Source: AC-32 sp038237925
Lineage (GTDB): Bacteria > Actinomycetota > Thermoleophilia > Gaiellales > Gaiellaceae
DNA length: 64,000 bases
NCBI GenBank assembly: GCA_038237925.1
Contig: JBBRYF010000001.1
Span: 248,001 to 312,000, forward strand
Direction: 5' to 3'
A program made the position numbers and the translations under genes. Position 1 is the first letter of the stretch; every line of letters begins with the position of its first letter. Positions 40,581-49,400 of the stretch are shown one piece after another. Under the pieces are notes generated by a model, which was given only the letters and a program-made list of their open reading frames with translations, had not been told where the DNA came from and did no database searches.

Positions 40581-42376
40581 ACGGTGAGCTCAAGCGCCTG
40601 CGCGACGTCGAGCGCTGGATCAGCTGGGTCCGTCTCGGCGGCGTGCCGTTCGCGATTTTCCAGGTCGCGATCGGGAGCAACTACCCCGACGACTACCGCC
40701 TCTGGGCATGGATTACGACCGCGGTCTTCGCGGGCGGCACCCTGCTCGTCTTCTGGCTCGCGCGGCGCGACTGGTCGAAGACCGCCATCAAGCGGCTCGG
40801 GCTCGCGGTGCTGAGCTTCGACTTGGCGATCGCCTCGGCATATACGTTGATCTACAGCTTCGAGGCAAGCTCGCCCATCCGCCAGCTGCTGTACCTGCCG
40901 CTCGTCGAGGCAGCCCTACGCTTTGGGATCCGGGGTGCGCTGATCGTCGTGGTCGCGAGCGCTCCGGTGATGGGCATCTTCGAGTGGCTGCGCGAACGGC
41001 GCGTCGCTCCGCGAAGTTACCACCTCGACTACGTCACCCTGCAGCTTGGCCTCGAAGTGCTGCTGGGTTTGATCGTCGGCTGGCTGATGCTCCGCCTACT
41101 CGGCCAGAGCACTGTGGCCGAGTCTCGAGCCGCCGAGGCCGAGCGCCTGCGAGACCAGCTCGGAAGACGGGCCGACGTGCTCGAAGCGGCGAACCGCTGT
41201 GCCCGCGCGCTCAGCTCGTCGCTCGAGCTCGACCAAACTTTCGACGCGTTCATCCGCGAGGTCCGCGGGCTGATGCCGTTCGACCGCATTGCGATCGTCC
41301 TCAGCGAGAACGGCGTCGCAAAGGTGATGGCCGTCGCCGGGGCGGGTGCCGACGACGTCCTCCCGCCGGGCTCGGGCCGGCCGATCCACGGCACACTGCT
41401 CGAGGAGCTGCTGCGCACGAACCAAACCGTCTACCGCCGCGACATGGGTGCGGACTACCCGGAGGAGGACGAGTTCCTCGCGCTCGGGCTCCACTGCCGG
41501 CTCGCGACGCCGCTGCTCCAGGGAACGCGCTCGATCGGAATGCTGTCGCTCGTCCGTCGCGAGCCCGACGCGTTCACGACCGAAGAGATCGAGCTCGCAG
41601 GACTGCTCGGCCGGCTCGTGGCGAGCGCCGTCCAGAACATCCGTGCCTACGAGACGGAGCGCAAGACCGTCGAGGAGCTGCGGCGGCTCTCGGCGCTCCG
41701 CGCGGACTTCGTCTCGCTCGTCTCGCACGAGCTGCGCACGCCGATGGCGGCCGTGATCGGGTCGGCGCGGACGCTCCAGCAGCGCTGGCGCGAGCTCTCG
41801 GCCGACCAGCGCGAGTCGTTCCTCGAGCTGATCGCGGGCGAGACGAACCGCCTCGCCGAACTGATCAGCGACGTGCTCGACACGTCCCGCATCGAGGCCG
41901 GGACCTTCAACTTCCGCTTCCGCGACGTCGATCTCGGCCAACTCATCCGCGACGCTGTCGCCACGGCGCAGCTCGGCCAGGACGAGGTGGAGCTGCGCAC
42001 GGACGTTCACGACCTCCTGCCGGATATCCGTGGCGACGCGGAGCGCCTGCGTCAGGTGCTGACGAACTTGATCGACAACGCGATCAAGTACTCCCCTGCC
42101 GGCGGAGCGGTCGAGGTGCGGGCGTACCCGGAGGACGGCCGCGTGCGCATCGACGTCCGCGACCGCGGTCCCGGGATCGCGAAGGAGGATCAGAAGCTGA
42201 TCTTCGAGAAGTTCGGACGGGTCACCGGCACGGGTGCGACGCGCCCGGGCACCGGCCTCGGGCTCTTCATTGCGCGCTCGATCGCCGAGGCCCACGGCGG
42301 CGTGCTGGAGGTGCACTCGACGCCCGAGCAGGGCGCGACGTTCACGCTCGAGCTGCCGCTCGCCGGCGTGAGCTAG
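40577..42376 (+). CDS. Membrane sensor histidine kinase with a GAF domain
   Basis: The 599-residue kinase has about four to five membrane spans (residues 20-175), a GAF domain (about 200-360) and a kinase core: His384 in SHELRTPM, N-box NLIDNAIKYSP, G1 VRDRGPGIA and G2 GTGLGLFIA. All catalytic motifs are intact. No response regulator is adjacent, so it is an orphan; the nearest are at 0.7 and 53.8 kb. GTG 40577 overlaps the queG stop (GTGA). It converges on pafBC with a CTAG overlap. Confidence 0.93.
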   Translation: MNGELKRLRDVERWISWVRLGGVPFAIFQVAIGSNYPDDYRLWAWITTAVFAGGTLLVFWLARRDWSKTAIKRLGLAVLSFDLAIASAYTLIYSFEASSPIRQLLYLPLVEAALRFGIRGALIVVVASAPVMGIFEWLRERRVAPRSYHLDYVTLQLGLEVLLGLIVGWLMLRLLGQSTVAESRAAEAERLRDQLGRRADVLEAANRCARALSSSLELDQTFDAFIREVRGLMPFDRIAIVLSENGVAKVMAVAGAGADDVLPPGSGRPIHGTLLEELLRTNQTVYRRDMGADYPEEDEFLALGLHCRLATPLLQGTRSIGMLSLVRREPDAFTTEEIELAGLLGRLVASAVQNIRAYETERKTVEELRRLSALRADFVSLVSHELRTPMAAVIGSARTLQQRWRELSADQRESFLELIAGETNRLAELISDVLDTSRIEAGTFNFRFRDVDLGQLIRDAVATAQLGQDEVELRTDVHDLLPDIRGDAERLRQVLTNLIDNAIKYSPAGGAVEVRAYPEDGRVRIDVRDRGPGIAKEDQKLIFEKFGRVTGTGATRPGTGLGLFIARSIAEAHGGVLEVHSTPEQGATFTLELPLAGVS

Positions 42377-44379
42377 GCGACGCGCACGCGCGAGAGGCCG
42401 AGCTCGCGCTGGACTCCGCGGGCTCGATCGACGATCTCGCGGCGGAGCTCCGACGGCTCGAGCACGACGGCCTCGCCGCGGTACGAAAGGATCTCGCCGA
42501 CGAGCCACTCGGGGCTCCCGACCGGCCGCTCCGCGACCGCCGAGCCGTCCGCGAGCCGTCGCGCGCCCTTCTCGATCTCCCAGCGCGCGATCTCGGGCGA
42601 GTACCAGATGCGGGCCGGCCGAGCGTCGCGGAACTCGTGCGGGTCGAACCCTTCCCGGATCTCGAAGTGCGGGCGCTGCAGCCGCGCGCTGCGCATCCGG
42701 TCGAGCCGGAACGAGCGCTCGCCGTCACGCGTGCGATCCCAGGTGTGGACGTACCAGTACGGCAGCCGGCGCTCGAGCGAGTACGGCTCGACAAGGTGGG
42801 TCGAGACCTCCTCCTCGCCCTCCTTCAGGTAGTCGACCTCGACCAGCCGTCGCTCGCGGAGGCCGCGGCTGAGGGTGCCGACGAGGTCCTCCTCGGCGCG
42901 CCGCACGTGCGGCTCAGGGGTCTGCGCGAGCTCGAACTCGCCGAAGGTCTCCTCGAGCTTTGCGCGGACGCGCTCGAGCGGCGACCGCGCGTCCGCGGCG
43001 ATCATCGGCCCGACGAACTCGAGCGCGAGCCGGATGGCGCGGGCCTCGAGCGGCGTCAGCCGCGGTGGCGCCCGGAAGGTGTCGCCGAAGAGCTCCTTGT
43101 CGACGCGGATCGTGTCGCCGTCGAGCTCGGCGTAGACGGCGTAGCAGCCGCCGCCGAAGTTGACGAGGTTCAGCAGCGAGAGGTGCTCCTCGAGCGCCTC
43201 GGCCGGGATGTGGAAGCGGTCGACCAGCTCCTGCGCCGGGAGCTCGGCCTGCGAATCCTCGCCGCAACGGTCGAGCAGGTACGCCAGTAGCGCCTGCAGC
43301 ACGGCGAAGCGCTCAGGGTGAACCGGTGCCGTGGGTCGCTCGGCGGCTTCTTCCTCGACGAGAGCGGCCGTCTCCGCTGCGAGCTCCTCGGGCGCTCCCT
43401 CGTGTCGCTCGCGGACGAGCTTGAGCGCGCGCGCGACCTCGCGGCGCAGCTCGTCAGGAGCCTGGGGGAGGGCCCGCCCGTCCTGGCGCAGCACCCACGA
43501 GGCGAGCAGCGGCAGGCTCGAGTACGCGGTCACGAACACGCCGTCGTCGACCTTCGTGCCGAAGGTGCGCTCGACCCACCAGGCGGTGTCGCCGGCGACC
43601 TCGATGCGCGCCTCGCCGGCCGCGTCGCCGATCTGCCACGGCGGGCGCCCGCGGTAGCGGTCGACGTCGAACTCGGCCGGAAGCCGGAAGTCGCGCTCGC
43701 GGCGCGTCGCGAAGCGGATCTCGCCGCGAATCCGCGTGACGCGGAACGTCCGCTCGTCCTCCGCTTCGAGGTCGAGCGCAACGACGTACCAGGCGCCGCC
43801 GTCCTGGAAGAGCGCGTACGGGTTGACCGTCCGCTCGCGCTCCTCGTCGCGCGAGATCGACCAGTACGGAAACTTCACCGTCCGTTGCTTCGAGATCGCC
43901 GCCTCCAGCTTGCCGAGCCGGCCCTGCATCTCGACCGAGTACTCCGGATCGAGCACCTCGACCCGCATCGCCGTATCGGTCGGTGCCTCGGCGAAGCCCG
44001 GTCGGCCGAGCGCGAGGTTCTGCAGCGCGAGCCGTAGCGGCTCCGCGTAGGCGAACTTGCCCTCGAGCAGGTAGAGGCAGGTCTGGAGCGCCGCGAGCTC
44101 GTCGTCGGTCAGCTCGAGCGGTGGCAGGAAGTAGCTCTCGGAGCGCATGTTGTAGAGCTCCTCGCCCGTGTATTCGTCACGCTGCGAGTGGAGCGGGACG
44201 CCGAGCGCGATCAGCTCCGCGCGGTCAGAGTAGAAACGTCGAGCGAACGCCTCGTCCGACATCTCCTGGTAGCCCTCGACCTGCCCCTTGATGTCGCGCG
44301 CGGTCACCGCCCGCCGCTCCGCCATCAGGAAGGCGACGAGCGAGAGCTGACGGATCAGCTTGTCCGTGTCATGCGACAC
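42373..44379 (-). CDS. pafBC: Fused PafB-PafC WYL-domain transcriptional regulator
   Basis: PafBC activates the RecA-independent DNA-damage response of Actinobacteria. In mycobacteria it is two proteins; here one 668-residue chain holds both. Half one has an HTH (about 10-65, RQLSLVAFLMAERRAVTARD) and a WYL domain (about 165-220, VNPYALFQDGGAWYVVALD). Half two has a second HTH-like region (about 350-425) and a WYL domain (about 525-600, VEPYSLERRLPYWYVHTWD). No pafA or proteasome gene is adjacent. GTG 44379 fits the PafB N-terminus. Confidence 0.85.
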   Translation of the reverse strand: MSHDTDKLIRQLSLVAFLMAERRAVTARDIKGQVEGYQEMSDEAFARRFYSDRAELIALGVPLHSQRDEYTGEELYNMRSESYFLPPLELTDDELAALQTCLYLLEGKFAYAEPLRLALQNLALGRPGFAEAPTDTAMRVEVLDPEYSVEMQGRLGKLEAAISKQRTVKFPYWSISRDEERERTVNPYALFQDGGAWYVVALDLEAEDERTFRVTRIRGEIRFATRRERDFRLPAEFDVDRYRGRPPWQIGDAAGEARIEVAGDTAWWVERTFGTKVDDGVFVTAYSSLPLLASWVLRQDGRALPQAPDELRREVARALKLVRERHEGAPEELAAETAALVEEEAAERPTAPVHPERFAVLQALLAYLLDRCGEDSQAELPAQELVDRFHIPAEALEEHLSLLNLVNFGGGCYAVYAELDGDTIRVDKELFGDTFRAPPRLTPLEARAIRLALEFVGPMIAADARSPLERVRAKLEETFGEFELAQTPEPHVRRAEEDLVGTLSRGLRERRLVEVDYLKEGEEEVSTHLVEPYSLERRLPYWYVHTWDRTRDGERSFRLDRMRSARLQRPHFEIREGFDPHEFRDARPARIWYSPEIARWEIEKGARRLADGSAVAERPVGSPEWLVGEILSYRGEAVVLEPSELRREIVDRARGVQRELGLSRVRVA

Positions 44380-44459
44380 CCGGTAGCGAGCCTATCGCCT
44401 AGCGGGGGTCTGAGCTAACGAACGGCCGCACGGGCAAAGCCGGCACGACCTCCATGGCC

Positions 44460-44479
44460 GGCGCCGCCGAGGCGGCGCC
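44460..44479 (-). terminator. GC hairpin directly after the zinc-ligand protein gene
   Basis: Nine-bp arms GGCGCCGCC (44460-44468) and GGCGGCGCC (44471-44479) with a 2-base loop begin at the base following the stop codon. Confidence 0.6.
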
Positions 44480-44929
44480 TCAGGCCGCGACCTTCGACCG
44501 CTCGAGATGCTGGTGCGACGGGCAGTAGTCGCGGTTCGGCAGCGGCGTGCGCTGGCACGGCTTGCCCTTCCGCGTGGTCGCGCGACAGCGCGCGACGCCA
44601 CCGTCGAACGCACCGGCCTCGATCTGGCCCTCGATGAACGCGACCGCCGCTGCCACGCCCTCGCGCACGGCCCAGGCGACCTGCGCCTGGCACGTGATCG
44701 GGAAGTAGCGCCGGATGTCCTGGAAGAGCGCCTGGTCGGGCTTGGCGAAGTAGAGCGGGTCCTTGGCGAGGCGCTCCATCGTCTGCTCGCAAGCCTCGAG
44801 GACGTCTCGCCGGTACTGGATGCGGGTCTCGGGCACGACGTATGGGTCGACCAGGTCCTTGATCGACCGGTAGATCGCACGTGAGTACTGATACATACAG
44901 GCCTGAATCTGAAGCATCCGCTCGTCCAT
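44480..44929 (-). CDS. Hypothetical protein with a C-terminal Cys/His cluster
   Basis: The 149-residue product has a helical N-terminal domain (MLQIQACMYQYSRAIYRSIK, CEQTMERLAKDPLYF) and a C-terminal cluster CRATTRKGKPCQRTP then YCPSHQH, which could bind one zinc ion (C-x8-C-x9-C-x3-H). The family is not recognised. ATG 44929 has GGAG motifs 10-15 bases upstream, in a region clearly richer in A and T than the surroundings. Confidence 0.6.
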   Translation of the reverse strand: MDERMLQIQACMYQYSRAIYRSIKDLVDPYVVPETRIQYRRDVLEACEQTMERLAKDPLYFAKPDQALFQDIRRYFPITCQAQVAWAVREGVAAAVAFIEGQIEAGAFDGGVARCRATTRKGKPCQRTPLPNRDYCPSHQHLERSKVAA

Positions 44930-45076
44930 GATCAGTATCTCCGGCTCCTATTAATCTCCGGCAAAGCTTTGTTAATGGGGAGTTAACCTCGATCGCACGC
45001 TGGGCTGCGGGGACGAGTCTAACCATCCCCGGGCCCTGTTACAAAGTCGGGTTTCCTGTTGGCTTCACGGTAAACG
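44930..45076. other. AT-richer intergenic region, probable promoter
   Basis: About 147 bases with several TTAA motifs and the palindrome CAAAGCTTTG. On the minus strand TTAACA, 16 bases and TAATAG could form a promoter for the gene at 44929. No gene is seen. Confidence 0.45.
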
Positions 45077-45766
45077 TCAGGGAATGATGCGACGGGGGTA
45101 CGGACCGCGGTAGCCGTGGCTGTGCGCTTCAATCACGTGGCTCTGCGCTTCGGCCTCTGTGTCATAGATCCCGGAGAAGACGACGAAGTACCCCGGGTGG
45201 AGACTCGAGAAGCCCGCCGAGTCGAGCACGCCGACCTGTTTCATGCCGAGCCGCAGAGCCTGTTTCGCCTCAGCGAGGGCGCCCGCGCGGCCGTTCGTGG
45301 TCGGAACCGAGTCGAGGACGATCGTCCAGCCGCTCTTGCCGGCCGGCCAGGCGACAGGCGCGGGCTTCGGGGGCGGCGGAGGAGGCGGAGCCGCGCGCGT
45401 GGTGCCCGTGGCCGTCGTCGTAGTCGTCGGTGTGCTCGTGGTCGGCTCCGGCGGCGTCTCCGTCTGCGGCAGCGTGGAGCCCCCGGGCTCGGTGCGGACG
45501 AGCGTGCCGCTGGCCGAGCGTGACGAGTCGGCTAGGAACACCGCGGAGACGACGCCGGCCGCTGTGGCGATGACCAGCGCGAGCAGTGCCGGCCAGATCC
45601 AGTCGCCGGGATACCAGCCGAGCCGGCGGCGCCAGTGCGTTCCGAGCCTGGTCGCGAGGCTGGGGGCTGCGGGAAGGCGCTCGCCGCACTCGAGGCAGTA
45701 CTCCTGCCCCTCGCCGTAAGGCGTCGCGCAGCGCGGGCAGCGCCGCTCGTCCTCCGGGCGCGCCAC
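45077..45766 (-). CDS. Zinc-ribbon, single-span membrane protein with a SPOR-like domain
   Basis: The 229-residue product has an N-terminal zinc ribbon (CPRCATPYGEGQEYCLECGE), one membrane span (about 60-82), a Thr/Pro-rich linker (about 95-140) and a C-terminal domain of about 75 residues that looks like SPOR (WTIVLDSVPTTNGRAGALAEAKQAL, GYFVVFSGIYDTEAEAQSHV). SPOR domains bind denuded peptidoglycan at division sites. GTG 45766 shares one base with the stop of the upstream gene and is preferred over TTG 45778. Confidence 0.7.
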   Translation of the reverse strand: MARPEDERRCPRCATPYGEGQEYCLECGERLPAAPSLATRLGTHWRRRLGWYPGDWIWPALLALVIATAAGVVSAVFLADSSRSASGTLVRTEPGGSTLPQTETPPEPTTSTPTTTTTATGTTRAAPPPPPPPKPAPVAWPAGKSGWTIVLDSVPTTNGRAGALAEAKQALRLGMKQVGVLDSAGFSSLHPGYFVVFSGIYDTEAEAQSHVIEAHSHGYRGPYPRRIIP

Positions 45767-46371
45767 TAGCGCTCCCAAGGATCGGCGGTGGGGGCGATCG
45801 ACTCGGCCACCGGCGGCTCGGGCTCAGGCTCCGGTTCGGCCTGCGGCTCAGGCTCGACCTCGGCCTCGGCCTCGGCCTCTGATTCCGGCTCGGCTTCCTC
45901 GCTCGTCTCGACGGCCCGCCCGCAGTGGGCGCAGAAGCCGGCGTCGGCGGGCAGCGGATGCCCGCAGCCCTCGCAGGCGACGACCGGCTCGACGCCCACC
46001 GGTCGCCCGCAGTTGCCGCAGAAGTGCGCACCCCAGGGAACAGGCGCGCCGCACTCGCAGGTCGTCGGCGCGCGGCGCGCAGTCGCGACTGCGGCGATCA
46101 TCGAGTCCAGCTCGCCGAGCCGCTCCTCGAGGGCGATGACCTCCCGGCACTGCTCGATCAGGAGGTGATCGCGAAAGCTCGAGCGCCGGTACATCTCGAG
46201 CGTGAGGCCGCCGAGGTGCTGGATCCGGTCTTCTCGCGCCTTCACGAGCGCCCGCCGCTCGCGCCGGAGCGCACCCGGAGAGGGCGCGCGCCGGAGCATC
46301 GGCTGAGGGCCTGTCGCGGCGGCACCGTGCGACCGGCTGCGAATGCGATTTAGCAGGGAAAAACGCGCCAC
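45766..46371 (-). CDS. Double zinc-ribbon protein with an acidic Pro-rich tail
   Basis: The 201-residue product has a basic N-terminus, a helical region (EDRIQHLGGLTLEMYRR, CREVIALEERLGELDSMIA), two zinc ribbons (CECGAPVPWGAHFCGNCG and CEGCGHPLPADAGFCAHCG) and a tail of Glu/Pro/Ala repeats. It has no membrane span. It is coupled to the SPOR-like protein, which carries a related ribbon, so the two may form a complex. GTG 46371 has TAGACT 10 bases upstream. Confidence 0.7.
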   Translation of the reverse strand: MARFSLLNRIRSRSHGAAATGPQPMLRRAPSPGALRRERRALVKAREDRIQHLGGLTLEMYRRSSFRDHLLIEQCREVIALEERLGELDSMIAAVATARRAPTTCECGAPVPWGAHFCGNCGRPVGVEPVVACEGCGHPLPADAGFCAHCGRAVETSEEAEPESEAEAEAEVEPEPQAEPEPEPEPPVAESIAPTADPWER

Positions 46372-46406
46372 GAGGGGCGCGAGTCTAGCACCGGCTGGAC
46401 CGGCTC

Positions 46407-46562
46407 CTAGAAGCGGTGCTCGTCCGCGGCGCGGCGGCCGAAGCCGGCTACGAACACGATGAACAGGAGGATCCCGACGATGCCGATGACGATGCCGACC
46501 CACGGGATCACGAACCCGAACACGAGCCCGATCACGATCAATGCCATGGCGAGACCGATCAT
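46407..46562 (-). CDS. 51-residue membrane protein
   Basis: ATG 46562 to TAG 46407 encodes two closely packed hydrophobic segments (GLAMALIVIGLVFGFVIP and WVGIVIGIVGILLFIVFVAG) and a short basic/acidic tail (GRRAADEHRF). Codon use is like the neighbours, and small DUF-type proteins of this design are common in Actinobacteria. The function is unknown. Confidence 0.6.
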   Translation of the reverse strand: MIGLAMALIVIGLVFGFVIPWVGIVIGIVGILLFIVFVAGFGRRAADEHRF

Positions 46563-46595
46563 GTGCCCTCAGTTCCCGCGCGACCCGGTCCGAAA

Positions 46596-48023
46596 CTAGA
46601 GATCGATCACGACGAGCCGGTCTTCGGTGAGCTCGCGCACGGCATAGGCAGGCCCTTCGCGCGTGTTGCCAGAGTCCTTGACGCCGCCGTAGGGCATCTG
46701 GTCGGCGCGGAAGGTCGGCGCCTCGTTGACGATCACACCGCCGAACTCGAGCTCCTGCCCGGCGCGCATCGCGGTGTCGAGCCGGCTCGTGAAGATCCCG
46801 GCCTGGAGGCCGAAGCGGGTCGAGTTGGCAAGGGCGATCGCCTCGTCGAGGGAGCCGACCGCGCTCAGCGTCACGACCGGGCCGAAGACCTCCTCGCAGC
46901 TGACCTTCAGCTCGGGCGAGGCGTTCGCGATCACGGTCGGAGCGATCAGGCCGTCCTGCTCGTCGCCGCCCGCGAGGATCTCGGCGCCGCCGTCGCGGGC
47001 CTCGGCGATCCACTCCAGGATCCGCTCGCGAGCGTCCTGGTCGATCACGGGCCCGACGTCCGTTTCCTCGTCGGCGGGGTCGCCGAGCTTCAGTGCCTGC
47101 ACCCGCGGCACGAAGGCCTCCACGAACCGGTCGTAGGCCGGGCGCTCGACGTACAGCCGCTGGACGGAAATGCAGCTCTGGCCGGCGAACGCGAAGGCGT
47201 TGGCCGCCATCGCGGCGGCGGCGGCCTCGACGTCGGAGTCGGCCATGACGATCACCGGCGTCGCGTTGCCGAGCTCGAGGCTCACCTTCTTCTTCGCGGC
47301 CCGCTCCTTGATGCCCCAGCCGACGGGACCCGAGCCGGTGAACGTGATCGCCTTCACGCGCTCGTCCTCCACGAGAACGTCGCCGATCTCGGCGGAGGGG
47401 CCGACCACGACGCTCAGCCAGCCCGGCGGCAGGCCCGCCTCTTCCTCGAGCTCCGCCAGCAGCAGCGCGGAGAGCGGCGTCTGGGTCGCCGGCTTGAGCA
47501 CGACCGCGCAGCCGGCGGCGAGGGCGGGCGCGAGCTTGTGGGCGACGAGGTTGAGCGGGAAGTTGAACGGTGAGATCGCGCCGACGATCCCGACTGGGCG
47601 CCGCAGGGTGAACGCGAGCTTCCCCTCACCCGCCTGCGCCGCGTCCATCGGCACCATCTCGCCGGCGAGCTTGCGGGCCTCGACCGCCGCGAAGGTGTAG
47701 GTCGACATCGCGCGCGATGCTTCGACGCGCGCCGCCTTGAGCGGTTTGCCCGCTTCGTCCGAGATCTGGCGCGCGATCTCGTCGTGGCGGCGCGCGATGC
47801 CCGCCACGACCTTGACCAGAATCTCGGCGCGCTTGTGCGCGGGGAGCGGCTCGAGCATCGCCTGCTCGGCGGCGTCGATCGCCCGGCGCGTCTCGTCGGC
47901 GCCGCCCTTGGCGACTCGGCTCACGACGTCTCCCGAGAACGGCGAGCGCACTTCGATCCAGTCGCCGGTCTCGACCCATTCACCGGCGATGAAGAGCTTG
48001 CGCTCGGTGGCGGTTGTGGCCAT
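46596..48023 (-). CDS. NAD(P)-dependent aldehyde dehydrogenase
   Basis: The 475-residue enzyme oxidises an aldehyde to the acid. It has the nucleotide-binding segment GAISPFNFPLNLVAHK, Lys177 in VVLKPAT, TFTGSGPVG, the general base Glu250 in LELGN (usually ELGG), the nucleophile Cys284 in GQSCISVQR and the C-terminal FRADQMPYGGVKDSG. It resembles lactaldehyde/glyceraldehyde-type dehydrogenases. ATG 48023 has TAGACT exactly 6 bases upstream, so the preceding TTG is unlikely to be used. Confidence 0.93.
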   Translation of the reverse strand: MATTATERKLFIAGEWVETGDWIEVRSPFSGDVVSRVAKGGADETRRAIDAAEQAMLEPLPAHKRAEILVKVVAGIARRHDEIARQISDEAGKPLKAARVEASRAMSTYTFAAVEARKLAGEMVPMDAAQAGEGKLAFTLRRPVGIVGAISPFNFPLNLVAHKLAPALAAGCAVVLKPATQTPLSALLLAELEEEAGLPPGWLSVVVGPSAEIGDVLVEDERVKAITFTGSGPVGWGIKERAAKKKVSLELGNATPVIVMADSDVEAAAAAMAANAFAFAGQSCISVQRLYVERPAYDRFVEAFVPRVQALKLGDPADEETDVGPVIDQDARERILEWIAEARDGGAEILAGGDEQDGLIAPTVIANASPELKVSCEEVFGPVVTLSAVGSLDEAIALANSTRFGLQAGIFTSRLDTAMRAGQELEFGGVIVNEAPTFRADQMPYGGVKDSGNTREGPAYAVRELTEDRLVVIDL

Positions 48024-48049
48024 CAACCAAGTCTAGGAGACTGCGGCGC

Positions 48050-49384
48050 GTGGGCCTCGACATCCGCTACGCGCGCAGCGGTGGAGTCTCGATCGCCTAC
48101 CAGGTGGTCGGCGACGGAGAGACGGATCTCCTCTACGTGCCCGACTGGGTCTCCAACCTCGTGTATGGCTGGGAGTCCCCACGCCTCCGGGCCTTCTACG
48201 AGCGGCTTGCGCAGTCGTTCCGGTTGATCCTGTTCGACAAGCGCGGAACGGGCCTCTCCGACCTGGGTGGCCACTTCCCGTCGCTCGAGACGCGCATGGA
48301 CGACGTGCGTGCCGTGCTCGACGCCGCTGGCTCTTCGCGAGCGGTGCTCCTCGGCGCGCAGGACGGCTGCGGGATGGCGACGCTGTATGCAGCCACGTAC
48401 CCCGAGCGGACCCAGGCGCTGGTGCTCTTCCACCCGGTCGCCTACAACCCGGATGCACAGACCGAGCAAGTTCGTGCCGAGCTGGCGGACCTCCGGGAGC
48501 GGTGGGGCACGCAGGAGTTCTGCGACGAGCTGCTGCGCGAAGGGGCGCCGAGCCTGTACGCCGACCCCGTCGAGCGCGAATGGTTCGCGAATCTGCTGCG
48601 CGTCGGAGCGAGCCCTTCCGTCGCGTACGCGCTCAACCGGGCGTTCTACGAGACCGACCTGCGCGAGATCCTGCCGGCCGTTCGCGTGCCGACCCTCGTC
48701 CTTTACCGCCCCGGTTGGTTCGAGGGCTTCGCCGTGGAGGTCGGGGAGCAGATTCCAAGTGCCCGGGCGTTGCGTATCTCCGGGGACGAGATGTTCGAAG
48801 TCGACCTCTCGCCGGAGGTTCCCGACGAGATCGAGCGCTTCGTCGCTGGCGAGCAGCTGCCGGTCGTTCCCGAGACCGTGCTGGCGACGATTCTCTTCAC
48901 CGACATCGTCGCCTCGACGGAGCGCGCGGCTGAGCTCGGCGACCGGGGCTGGCGCGAGCTGCTGCAGCGGCACCATGCGCTCGTGCGCCGGGAGCTGGCG
49001 CGTTTTCGCGGAGAGGAGAAAGACACCGCGGGCGACGGGTTCTTTGCGACCTTCGACGGCCCGGCCCGGGCGATCCGGTGCGCGCACGCGATCGTTGACG
49101 GCTTGCATGAGCTCGGGCTTGCGATCCGCGCGGGCGTGCACACCGGTGAGTGCGAGGTGCACGAAGGAAAGGTCGCCGGTCTCGCCGTCGTGATCGCGTC
49201 CCGGGTTTCCGCGGCGGCGCATGGCGGAGAGGTGCTGGTCTCGCAGACGGTCAGGGACCTTGTCGCCGGCGCGGGAATCGAGTTCGAGGAACGCGGCGAG
49301 CACGAGCTGAAAGGCGTGCCCGGGAACTGGCGGCTCTACTCGGTCGCGGACGTCAGCGCGCACGCGCGGTCGGCCCGGTCCTGA
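48050..49384 (+). CDS. Alpha/beta-hydrolase-like domain fused to a class III nucleotide cyclase
   Basis: The 444-residue protein has an N-terminal alpha/beta-hydrolase fold (about 1-265; LFDKRGTGLSDL, AYNPDAQ) and a cyclase domain (about 275-440; metal Asp285 in LFTDIVAST and Asp329 in TAGDGFFATF). The cyclase keeps its metal residues. In the hydrolase part the nucleophile elbow GxSxG is GAQDG, with Asp105 in place of Ser, and the usual late His (PGxDH) is replaced in SGDEMF. The domain therefore probably senses a ligand. GTG 48050 faces the divergent aldehyde dehydrogenase. Confidence 0.9.
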   Translation: MGLDIRYARSGGVSIAYQVVGDGETDLLYVPDWVSNLVYGWESPRLRAFYERLAQSFRLILFDKRGTGLSDLGGHFPSLETRMDDVRAVLDAAGSSRAVLLGAQDGCGMATLYAATYPERTQALVLFHPVAYNPDAQTEQVRAELADLRERWGTQEFCDELLREGAPSLYADPVEREWFANLLRVGASPSVAYALNRAFYETDLREILPAVRVPTLVLYRPGWFEGFAVEVGEQIPSARALRISGDEMFEVDLSPEVPDEIERFVAGEQLPVVPETVLATILFTDIVASTERAAELGDRGWRELLQRHHALVRRELARFRGEEKDTAGDGFFATFDGPARAIRCAHAIVDGLHELGLAIRAGVHTGECEVHEGKVAGLAVVIASRVSAAAHGGEVLVSQTVRDLVAGAGIEFEERGEHELKGVPGNWRLYSVADVSAHARSARS

Positions 49385-49388
49385 TTCC

Positions 49389-49394
49389 TAGACT
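49389..49394 (+). promoter_or_regulatory. -10 box of the thiolase gene
   Basis: TAGACT lies 6 bases before GTG 49401 and directly abuts the alternative GTG 49395, which argues for the former as start. Confidence 0.5.
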
Positions 49395-49400
49395 GTGAGC

